NCBI RefSeq assembly: GCF_007990265.1
Contig: NZ_BJWH01000021.1
Span: forward strand, 1-64,000
Length of the DNA: 64,000 bases
Reading direction: 5' to 3'
Source: Cellulomonas terrae
GTDB lineage: Bacteria; Actinomycetota; Actinomycetes; Actinomycetales; Cellulomonadaceae
In this document: in pieces, positions 27,334 to 34,897 of the stretch
Numbering within the stretch: the first letter of the stretch is position 1
How the letters are laid out: each line of letters begins with the position of its first letter
Translations under genes and position numbers: made by a program
The notes under the pieces: model-generated
Seen by the model: only the letters and a program-made list of their open reading frames with translations
What the model was told of the DNA's origin: nothing
Database searches by the model: none

Positions 27334-27609
27334 ATGCACATCACCGCCGTTCAACTCATGACATTGGTCGCGGTGGCGGATCTCGGCTCGATGATCGCGG
27401 CGGCACGGTCGCTCGGGTACGCGCCGAGCACCATCAGCGCGCACATCAGCGCGGTCGAGCGCCACGTCGGGACGCCCGTCGTCGCGCGCACCGCGGACGG
27501 CACCCGGTTGACACCGGCCGGTCGGCAGGCCGTCGCGGTAGCCCGCATGATCGTGGGCCTGTACGACTACCTCGACGACCTGGACGTCACGGCGTCGTCG
27601 CGGCTCTGA
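27334..27609 (+). CDS. Orphan LysR-type winged-helix DNA-binding protein
   Basis: The product is 91 aa. It matches only the N-terminal HTH of LysR regulators (LMTLVAVADLGSMIAAARSLGYAPSTISAHISAVE, then LTPAGRQAVAVARMIVGL). The effector-binding domain of about 200 residues is absent. The downstream sequence shows no in-frame remnant that I can recognise, so it may be a genuine stand-alone HTH and not a recent truncation. AGGGGG lies 4 nt before the ATG. It is divergent from the secreted peptide gene and may regulate it. Confidence 0.72.
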   Translation: MHITAVQLMTLVAVADLGSMIAAARSLGYAPSTISAHISAVERHVGTPVVARTADGTRLTPAGRQAVAVARMIVGLYDYLDDLDVTASSRL

Positions 27610-27730
27610 CCGAGTTCTCCGTTGGGAGGCGGATCGGACGCGATCTCACGAACACCCGCTCTGAACCCGCGGCGACGTGCGCGCCTCCTGTGCGGGCTGC
27701 CGTGGTCCGCTGCAGCGACAGCCGGCACGG

Positions 27731-28498
27731 TCAGGACTGCTCCCGCAGCGCGTCCTTCCAGCCCTGCGAGTACGCCTCGGCGCTGCCCTGCGCGAACATG
27801 TCCTCGGCACCGAGCCGCACGAGCGCCCGCGCACCGGGGCCGTCGTCGTCGGTGACGAGGTGGCCGAGGCCTCGGACGACGGCGAGCGGTCGCCCCTCGG
27901 CCTTGCCCTTGACCAGCTCACCGGCGGACGCGATCTCGTCGGCGACGGCGGCCTGCGTCATGACGAGGGGGCGGCCGAACGAGTCGACCTGTCCGCGCAG
28001 GTCGTCGAGGACGACGAGCCCGGCGGCGCCGATCGCGATGTCGGTGACGCCCTGCCGCCAGGGCCGTCCGGCGGTGTCGGTGACGACGACGCCGATCCGG
28101 ACGCCGAAGGCCGCGGAGAGGCCGGCACGCAGTGCCCGAGCGGACGCGTCCGGGTCGACGGGGAGCAGCAGGACTGTCCCCTCGGGGGTGTTCGACGCGT
28201 CGACGCCGGCGGCGGCCATGACGAGGCCCAGCCGGTTCTCGACGATCCTCGTCACCCCGGAGGCGTGCTCACGGGTGGCCACGACCCGCACGGTCTCGTC
28301 GGTGATGGCCTGCTCGCGGTCGTCGGCGGAGACGACCCGTCCCTCCGCCTTCGAGACGACCTTCGACGTCAGCACGAGGACGTCACCGTCGACGAGCGGG
28401 TCGTCGGCGAGCAACGTCACCAGCAGCGCCACCAGGTCGTCGCCGGGTGCGATCTCCGGGAGCCCGTCGGGTGCCCAGACCTCGAGGCGGGTGCTCAT
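27731..28498 (-). CDS. cofE: Coenzyme F420-0:L-glutamate ligase
   Basis: The product is 255 aa, the stand-alone CofE form without the C-terminal nitroreductase-like domain of mycobacterial FbiB. Family motifs are [33 protein letters not shown] and the acidic VTDDDGPG. It adds gamma-linked glutamates to F420-0. Its ATG overlaps the stop of the F420-dependent oxidoreductase gene (ATGA at 28495-28498), so tail synthesis and an F420-using enzyme are coupled. Confidence 0.93.
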   Translation of the reverse strand: MSTRLEVWAPDGLPEIAPGDDLVALLVTLLADDPLVDGDVLVLTSKVVSKAEGRVVSADDREQAITDETVRVVATREHASGVTRIVENRLGLVMAAAGVDASNTPEGTVLLLPVDPDASARALRAGLSAAFGVRIGVVVTDTAGRPWRQGVTDIAIGAAGLVVLDDLRGQVDSFGRPLVMTQAAVADEIASAGELVKGKAEGRPLAVVRGLGHLVTDDDGPGARALVRLGAEDMFAQGSAEAYSQGWKDALREQS

Positions 28499-29511
28499 CG
28501 CACGAGCTTGGGCAGCACGTCCGCCCCGAACGTCTCGATCCACTCGCGCTGGTTGCGCCCGACGTTGTGCAGGTAGATGCGGTCGAACCCGAGGTCGACG
28601 TACTTCTGGATCTCGGCGCGGTGCTTGTCGGGGTCCGCGGAGATGACCATGCGGCCCTCGAAGTCCTCGGGTCGCACCAGCTTGGCCATCTGCTCGAAGT
28701 CGAACGGGGAGCGGATGTCGGCCTTCGGGAACTTCATGCCGCCGTTGGGCCACTCGTGCATGGCGTGCGCGAGGGCGAGCTCGTCGGTCTCCGCCCAGGA
28801 CAGGTGGAGCTGGAGGACCTTCGGCATCGTGTCGGGGTCCTTGCCGGCCTCGCGCGCACCCTCGTCGAACTTGCCGAACAGGCCGGAGATCTTCTCCAGC
28901 GGTGCGCCGACGGTGATGAGCCCGTCGGCGTGCCGGCCGGCGCGCTTGGCCGTGACCGGGCCGGCGGTGGCGACGAGGATCTCCGGGGCGACCTCGGGCA
29001 TGGTCCACAACCGGGTGGACTCCACCTTGTAGAACTGCCCGGCGTGCTTGACGTCCTTGCCGGCGATCGAGGCGGTGAACAGCTTCTTGATGATCTCGAT
29101 GGCCTCGAACATGCGGTTGATCCGCTCGGGGGCCTCGGGCCAGTAGTTCGCGACGATGTGCTCGTTGAGCGCCTCGCCGGAGCCGAGCCCGAGCCAGTGG
29201 CGCCCGGGGTACATCGCGGCGAGCGTGGCCGACGCCTGCGCGACCATCGCGGGGTGCCAGCGGAAGGTCGGGGCGGTCACGCCGGGGCCGATGTCACCGG
29301 TGGTGCGCTCGCCGAGGGCGGTCAGCACGTTCCAGACGAACGCGGCCTGGCCCTGCGCGGGGACCCACGGCTGGTAGTGGTCGGCGGCCATCACACCGGA
29401 GAACCCGTGGGCCTCCGCGTGGACGGACAGCTCGACCGCCTCGGTCGGGTGGAACTGCTCGAGCATCGCCGCGTACCCGACCGTGAGGCCGTCCGCCGTG
29501 ACCTGTGCCAT
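28495..29511 (-). CDS. LLM-class F420-dependent oxidoreductase, glucose-6-phosphate dehydrogenase-like
   Basis: The product is 338 aa, a TIM barrel of the luciferase-like family. It has the F420-binding pattern of the G6PDH branch: [56 protein letters not shown]. It may supply F420H2 by oxidising glucose 6-phosphate, or it may belong to the related TIGR03557 group, whose substrates are less clear. Overlap with cofE supports F420 as the cofactor. A TAGGGT hexamer at 29568-29573 is a plausible -10 box. Confidence 0.85.
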   Translation of the reverse strand: MAQVTADGLTVGYAAMLEQFHPTEAVELSVHAEAHGFSGVMAADHYQPWVPAQGQAAFVWNVLTALGERTTGDIGPGVTAPTFRWHPAMVAQASATLAAMYPGRHWLGLGSGEALNEHIVANYWPEAPERINRMFEAIEIIKKLFTASIAGKDVKHAGQFYKVESTRLWTMPEVAPEILVATAGPVTAKRAGRHADGLITVGAPLEKISGLFGKFDEGAREAGKDPDTMPKVLQLHLSWAETDELALAHAMHEWPNGGMKFPKADIRSPFDFEQMAKLVRPEDFEGRMVISADPDKHRAEIQKYVDLGFDRIYLHNVGRNQREWIETFGADVLPKLVR

Positions 29512-29567
29512 CTACTGACTCCTGTGAGCGCGGGGTACGCGGTGCTCCGCGAGATCGTCCCCGAATC

Positions 29568-29573
29568 ACCCTA
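29568..29573 (-). promoter_or_regulatory. Possible -10 box (TAGGGT) for the F420 oxidoreductase-cofE operon
   Basis: GTTAGGGT reads on the minus strand 57 nt before the ATG at 29511. The same GTTAGGGT occurs upstream of clpP1, where it also fits the TAnnnT pattern. No clear -35 element is visible. Confidence 0.35.
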
Positions 29574-29598
29574 ACCGCGGGACCAGGCCGAATGATCC

Positions 29599-30888
29599 CT
29601 ACGGCAGCGCCGGCAGGGCCGCCCGGTAGACCCACGACTCGACGAGGAGCGCGACCGGGGTGCCGGCCACCTCGGACGCGCACGCGACGAGCTGCTCCGT
29701 GCTGACCGTCCCGTGCCGGTAGCGCGCGGTCCACGTGCGCAGGATCTGGAAGAACACGTCGTCCCCCACGGTGAGGCGCAGGGCGTGCAGGGTCAGCGCA
29801 CCGCGCTTGTAGAGACGGTCGTCGAACATCGCCGCCGCGCCGGGATCCCCGATGACCAGGTCCTGCGGCAGGATCATCAAGCGCGCGTGCGCCGAGCGCG
29901 CGTGGCGGTGCGCCGTCCAGCCGCCCGACGCCTCCGACCACAGCCACTCGGCGTAGCAGGCGAAGCCCTCGTGCAGCCAGATGTCCCGCCACCGCCCAAC
30001 GGTCAGGCTGTTGCCGAACCACTGGTGCGCCAGCTCGTGCGCCACCAGCCGTTCCGACCCGCGCCGTCCGTCCATGTGGTTGGCGCCGAACACGGAGAGC
30101 CCCTGCGCCTCCAGCGGGATCTCGAGATCGTCGTCGGTGACGACGACCGTGTACGGGGCGGCGAACGGGTAGGGCCCGAAGCGCTCCTCGAAGAGCGCCA
30201 TCATCTCGGGCTGAGGAGCGAGGTCGTGCTCCGCCGCCTGCTGCAGCCGCGGGGGGACGAGCAGCTGGGTGCCGTGCTCCAAGCGCTGGTAGCGGCCGAT
30301 CTGCAGCGTGGCGAGGTACGGCGCCATGGGCTCGGCCTGGTCGTAGGCCCACCGGACGCGCCCAGCCCTGGGCGCGCGCGAGACGAGCCGCCCGTTGGCG
30401 AGCACCTCGTACCCGGCCTCCGCGGTGACGACCACGGAGAAGGTGGCCTTGTCCGCGGGGCTGTCGTGGCACGGGAACCAGGTCGGTGCGCCGTCGGGCT
30501 GGCCGGCCACGATGAGCCCGTCCTCCAGCTCCTCCCACCCGACCTCGCCCCACGGTCCGCGGGCGGGTCCCGGCTGTCCGCCGTAACGGACCTCGAGGAC
30601 GAGCGACGTCCCGACGAGCACGGCACGGCCGAGCCGGACGGTGAGCCGGCCGTCGCGGTGCGACCACCGTTCGGGCCGCCTCCCGTCGACCAGCACCTGG
30701 CTGACGCGCAGCCCACGCAGGGACAGCGACACCCGGTCGACCACGCTCGACGCCCGGGCGTGCACGACGGCGCGGGCGTCGAGCCTGTTCGTGGCCACGC
30801 GGTAGTCGAGCTCCAGCTCGTACCGGTCCACCGAGAGGCCACCGTCCGGGCGACCGGGCAGGTAGGGGTCCTCCGGCGGCTGCGTCAC
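29599..30888 (-). CDS. M1-family zinc metallopeptidase, possibly a poly-amino-acid degrading enzyme
   Basis: The product is 429 aa. The zinc site HELAHQW (His284, Glu285, His288) is followed by Glu307 in WLHEGFA, the HExxH-x18-E pattern of M1 aminopeptidases. The GAMEN position is altered to EAQGLSVF. The protein lacks the large C-terminal helical domain of full-length aminopeptidase N. Its GTG start overlaps the stop of the Pls-like synthetase (GTGA). In epsilon-polylysine-producing Streptomyces, an M1-type polymer-degrading enzyme (Pld) accompanies Pls. The pairing here suggests a similar role, which is inference. Confidence 0.88.
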   Translation of the reverse strand: MTQPPEDPYLPGRPDGGLSVDRYELELDYRVATNRLDARAVVHARASSVVDRVSLSLRGLRVSQVLVDGRRPERWSHRDGRLTVRLGRAVLVGTSLVLEVRYGGQPGPARGPWGEVGWEELEDGLIVAGQPDGAPTWFPCHDSPADKATFSVVVTAEAGYEVLANGRLVSRAPRAGRVRWAYDQAEPMAPYLATLQIGRYQRLEHGTQLLVPPRLQQAAEHDLAPQPEMMALFEERFGPYPFAAPYTVVVTDDDLEIPLEAQGLSVFGANHMDGRRGSERLVAHELAHQWFGNSLTVGRWRDIWLHEGFACYAEWLWSEASGGWTAHRHARSAHARLMILPQDLVIGDPGAAAMFDDRLYKRGALTLHALRLTVGDDVFFQILRTWTARYRHGTVSTEQLVACASEVAGTPVALLVESWVYRAALPALP

Positions 30889-33800
30889 GCCGGGGACACC
30901 GGGTTCCCCGTCCAGCGGGACCCGGCGGGGATGGTGTCGCCGCGCAGCACGAGCGACGCCGGCCCGACGCGGGCCCCGTCGTCGAGGCTCGCCGCGGGCA
31001 GCACCACCCCGTGCGGGCCCAGGCTCGCGCCGCGTCCGAGCTCGACTGTGTCCATGCTCATGACCCGATCATGGAACAAGTGTGTCTGCAGCACGCACCC
31101 ACGGTTCACGGTGGCGGCGTCGCCGAGCGTCACCAGGTCGGCCTCGGGCAGCCAGTAGGTCTCGCACCAGACGCCGCGGCCGATGCGCGCACCGAGCGTC
31201 CGCAACCAGACGGTCAGCGCGGGCGAGCCGTTCGTGGCCGGACCCAACCACGGGACCGCGACGACCTCCAGGAACGTGTCGGCAAGCTCGTTGCGCCAGA
31301 TGAACGAGCTCCACAGCGGGTGGTCGCCCGGCCGGAGGCGTCCGACGAGGAGCCACTTCGCGGCGGTCGCGAGGGCGCAGGCGACTGCGGCAGCACCGAG
31401 CACGACGACCGGGGACAGCGCTGCTGCGACACCGAGCCCCCACGCGTCGAAGGCGGCCTGGAGCGCGAGCAGGACGACGACGCCGAGACCGAACGTGCAG
31501 ATCACGGGCACGATCCGGCAGAGCTCCACGAGCGCGCGTGCGATCCGCAGCCGCGTCGGGGGCGCGAACGTGCGCGCGTCGTCGGACTCCCCCGCCACCC
31601 GGCGCAGCTTCACCGGCGGTGACCCGAGCCAGCTGGTGCCCGCCCGCGCGTCCTCCGGCGTGGCGGACAGGACGGCGACGAGGCCCCGCTTCGGCACCGC
31701 GCGGCCGGGCGCGATCATCCCCGAGTTGCCGAGGAACGCCCGCTTGCCCACCTTGCTGCGCTCCACCCGGAGCCAGCCGTGCCCGAGCTCGTAGGAGCCG
31801 ATGAGCGTGTCGTCGGCGAGGAACGCCCCGTCCCCGACCGTCGTGAGGGTCGGGAGCATGAGAGCCGTCGACGCTTCGACGTCCTTGCCGATGTCGGCCC
31901 CGAGCGCCCGCAGCCACACCGGTGTCGCCATGCTGGAGTAGAGCGGGAACAGCGTGGTGCGGGCGTCGTCCATGAGCCGCAGCGTCGCCCACACCTGCCA
32001 GCCCGCCCGGCTGCGCACGGCGTGGTACCCCTCGCGGAAGCCGAGCCCGAGCAGCCGCACGGACACGAGCGTCACCACAGCGAGCACGACGACCATCGTG
32101 ACCGCGCCGAGCGGGACGGCCCGCAGGGCGTCGACGGCCGCCTCGGACCGCGTCGTCGCGTCTCGGAGCCCGATCCCGACCACGAGCAGCCCGCACGCCG
32201 CTGCCACCACCGGCAGGGCCGCGAGCGCCGCGGCCGTCGCACCGTAGGCGGCCACCCAGCGCCGGCCGCGGGGTGCCTTGTCGCGCGGCCAGTGGCGACG
32301 CGCCGGCCCGTCGAACACCGCGGGCGACCCCACCCACAGCTCGCCGGGCGGTACGGAGTCGAGCACGGCGGACCCGGGTGCGACCTCGGCCCAGGCACCG
32401 ACGCGGGTGCCGGGCGCCAGCGTGCTGCGCGTCCCGACGGTCGCCCGCTTGTCGATCCGCACCCGGCCGACTCGCAGCACGTCGCCGTCCAGCCAGTGCC
32501 CGCGCAGGTCGACCTCCGGCTCGACCGCGCAGCCGTTGCCGAGCGTGAGCAAGCCGGTGACCGGCGGCAGAGCGTGCAGGTCGACGTCGCGGCCGATGGT
32601 CGCGCCGAGCGCGCGCGCGTACTGCGCGGTCCACGGAGCGCAGGACAGGTTCTCCGCACCCGCCGCCGCGGCCCACGACTCGGTGAACCAGAGCCGTAGG
32701 TGCACCGCCCCGCCGCGCGGGTACCGGCCGGGCGTCAGGCCACGCAGGAGCGTCCGGGCGACGACGACGGTGGTCCCCATGCGCCCGAGCGGGCTGATGA
32801 GCACGAGCCACCCGAGCGCCACCCACCACCAGACGCCGAGCACGACGGGCACCCAGGGCGCTCCGGTCGTCGCGACGAGCACCGCGTCCGCCGCCAGCAG
32901 CCAGGTCAGCCACCGCAGCCCGACGAGCGCGGCGAGCGGCAGCGCGAGCACCGTCTGGACGAGCTGTGCCCGGAGCGGGGTCGGCAGGACGACCCGCGCC
33001 TCGGCTGCGACCGTCGGCTCGAACTCGTCGAGCCGGCGCGCCAGGTCCCCGATCCGCGGATACTCGTAGACGTCCGCGACGGTCACGGTGGGGAACCGCT
33101 CCCGCAGGGCGCTCACCAGCTGCGCAGCCACCAGGCTCCCCCCACCGGACGCGAAGAAGTCGTCGCGGGGGCCGGCGACGGCGACACCGAGCGCCGCGGT
33201 CCAGCGCTCCGCCACCCACGCACCCGTCGCGGTCAGCCCGACAGCTGGCGCGGACTCCTCGTCGGGACGTGCGAGCGGCCACGGGAGCGCGTCGCGGTCC
33301 ACCTTTCCGGAGCCCCGGGTCGGGATCGACTCCACGGGGGCGAGCAGCGGGACCAGCGCGGCCGGGAGCATGCCGGTGAGGCGGTGGCGGGCGTCGGCGA
33401 GGTCCAGCTCGATCCCGGGCTCGGGGACGAGGTAGCCGACGAGGACCGAAGTGCCGGCCGGTGTCCTGCGTACGGCGGCGGCGGCTCCGGCGACCCCCGG
33501 CAGCCCGAGCAGGGCGGAGTCGACCTCGCCCAGCTCGATGCGCCGGCCGCCCACCTTGACCTGGTCGTCGGCGCGCCCGACGAAGACCAGCCCCTCGGGC
33601 TCGTACCGGACGAGGTCGCCGCTGCGGTACGCCCGCTGCCACCCGAGGCCCTCGGCGGGCGCGTACTTCTCGGCGTCCTTGGCCGGGTCGAGGTACCGCG
33701 CGAGCCCGACACCGCCGATGATGAGCTCGCCGAGCCCACCCTCCTCGACCGGCGAACCGTCGGGGGCCACGACCGCGAGGTCCCAGCCGTCGAGCGCGTG

Positions 33801-34724
33801 CCCGATGCGCACGGGCCCGTCGCCGGTGAGCAGCGCCGCGCACGCGACGACGGTCGCCTCCGTGGGTCCGTACGTGTTCCAGACCTCCCGCCGGTCCCCG
33901 ACCAGCCGCGCGACGAGCTCGGGCGGGCACGCCTCGCCGCCGAAGATGAGGAGCCGGACGCCCGCCAGCTCCTCGGCGCGCCACAGCCCGGCCAGCGTCG
34001 GTACCGTCGAGATGACCGTGATGCCCTGCGCGACGAGCCACGGACCGAGATCCATGCCGGTGCGCACGAGCGCACGAGGTGCCGGGACCAGGCAGGCCCC
34101 GTGCCCCCAGGCGAGCCACATCTCCTCGCAGCTGGCGTCGAAGGCCACGGACAGGCCGGCGAGCACCCGGTCGCCCGGGCCGAGCGGTGCCGCCTGGAGG
34201 AAGAGGCGGGCCTCGGCGTCGACGAACGCGGCCGCCGACCGGTGCGTGACCGCGACCCCCTTGGGTGCACCGGTCGAGCCCGACGTGAAGATGATCCAGG
34301 CGTCGTCCTCCAGCGTCGGCCGGCGCGGCTCGGCGGTGCGGCGCAGGCCCGCGAGGTCGCCCTCGGTGAGCACCCGCGCCACCCTCGCCTCGCGGAAGAC
34401 GGTCCGCGCGCGCTCGTCCGGGTCGTCCACGTCGACGGGCACGTACGCGGCGCCGGCGGCGAGGACCGCGAGGATCGCCGTGTAGAGCTCGGCCGTGCCC
34501 GACGGGATGCGCACCCCGACGCGGTCGCCCGGTCCGATGCCCGCACCTGCCAGGCCAGCCGCGGCCGCGCGGACGGCCACCAGCAGCTCGGCGTAGGTCA
34601 GGACCGTGCTGCCGTCGTCGATCGCGGGGGCGTCGCCGTGCGCCAGCGCCGTCGCCTCGAGGACGTCGACGAGGGTGCGCGGCGCGGGCGCGAGGTCGGC
34701 ACGGAGGAACCCCTCGGCCGCCAT
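30885..34724 (-). CDS. Pls-like single-module NRPS: A-PCP with membrane/hexapeptide-repeat terminal domain
   Basis: The product is 1279 aa, close to epsilon-polylysine synthetase in size. The adenylation domain (about 15-480) has FTSGSTGAPKG at 146-156, NTYGPTE at 283-289 and RSGDLVR at 367-373. A carrier domain has Ser530 in FFASGGGSL. The rest alternates membrane helices with three left-handed beta-helix segments, the Pls/PosA C-terminal domain (TIGR02353-like). There is no condensation or thioesterase domain. By comparison with GrsA I read the substrate code D196-A197-E200-S239-I260-G262-T284-V292-V293-K474; the Glu hints at a basic amino acid. It is divergent from valS; GGGGAGG precedes the ATG. 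Confidence 0.9.
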   Translation of the reverse strand: MAAEGFLRADLAPAPRTLVDVLEATALAHGDAPAIDDGSTVLTYAELLVAVRAAAAGLAGAGIGPGDRVGVRIPSGTAELYTAILAVLAAGAAYVPVDVDDPDERARTVFREARVARVLTEGDLAGLRRTAEPRRPTLEDDAWIIFTSGSTGAPKGVAVTHRSAAAFVDAEARLFLQAAPLGPGDRVLAGLSVAFDASCEEMWLAWGHGACLVPAPRALVRTGMDLGPWLVAQGITVISTVPTLAGLWRAEELAGVRLLIFGGEACPPELVARLVGDRREVWNTYGPTEATVVACAALLTGDGPVRIGHALDGWDLAVVAPDGSPVEEGGLGELIIGGVGLARYLDPAKDAEKYAPAEGLGWQRAYRSGDLVRYEPEGLVFVGRADDQVKVGGRRIELGEVDSALLGLPGVAGAAAAVRRTPAGTSVLVGYLVPEPGIELDLADARHRLTGMLPAALVPLLAPVESIPTRGSGKVDRDALPWPLARPDEESAPAVGLTATGAWVAERWTAALGVAVAGPRDDFFASGGGSLVAAQLVSALRERFPTVTVADVYEYPRIGDLARRLDEFEPTVAAEARVVLPTPLRAQLVQTVLALPLAALVGLRWLTWLLAADAVLVATTGAPWVPVVLGVWWWVALGWLVLISPLGRMGTTVVVARTLLRGLTPGRYPRGGAVHLRLWFTESWAAAAGAENLSCAPWTAQYARALGATIGRDVDLHALPPVTGLLTLGNGCAVEPEVDLRGHWLDGDVLRVGRVRIDKRATVGTRSTLAPGTRVGAWAEVAPGSAVLDSVPPGELWVGSPAVFDGPARRHWPRDKAPRGRRWVAAYGATAAALAALPVVAAACGLLVVGIGLRDATTRSEAAVDALRAVPLGAVTMVVVLAVVTLVSVRLLGLGFREGYHAVRSRAGWQVWATLRLMDDARTTLFPLYSSMATPVWLRALGADIGKDVEASTALMLPTLTTVGDGAFLADDTLIGSYELGHGWLRVERSKVGKRAFLGNSGMIAPGRAVPKRGLVAVLSATPEDARAGTSWLGSPPVKLRRVAGESDDARTFAPPTRLRIARALVELCRIVPVICTFGLGVVVLLALQAAFDAWGLGVAAALSPVVVLGAAAVACALATAAKWLLVGRLRPGDHPLWSSFIWRNELADTFLEVVAVPWLGPATNGSPALTVWLRTLGARIGRGVWCETYWLPEADLVTLGDAATVNRGCVLQTHLFHDRVMSMDTVELGRGASLGPHGVVLPAASLDDGARVGPASLVLRGDTIPAGSRWTGNPVSPA

Positions 34725-34897
34725 CGCCAGCCTCCCCGTCCGATCGTGTGTTCCCGATCATGCGCTCACGACCCGGCGAGTGGCGATCCTCGCACCCGGG
34801 GCGCGCCGGTCCGCGCCCGGACCGCACCAGTTCACCGAGTGTTCGCCTGTTCGTCGCCGGATCCTCGACGCCCGACGATCTGGGAAGATGTCGACCC

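Noticed and set aside
34725-34897. T-box leader upstream of valS
   Set aside because: The 173-bp gap lacks a T-box sequence and a specifier stem; T-boxes on valS are not usual in Actinobacteria.
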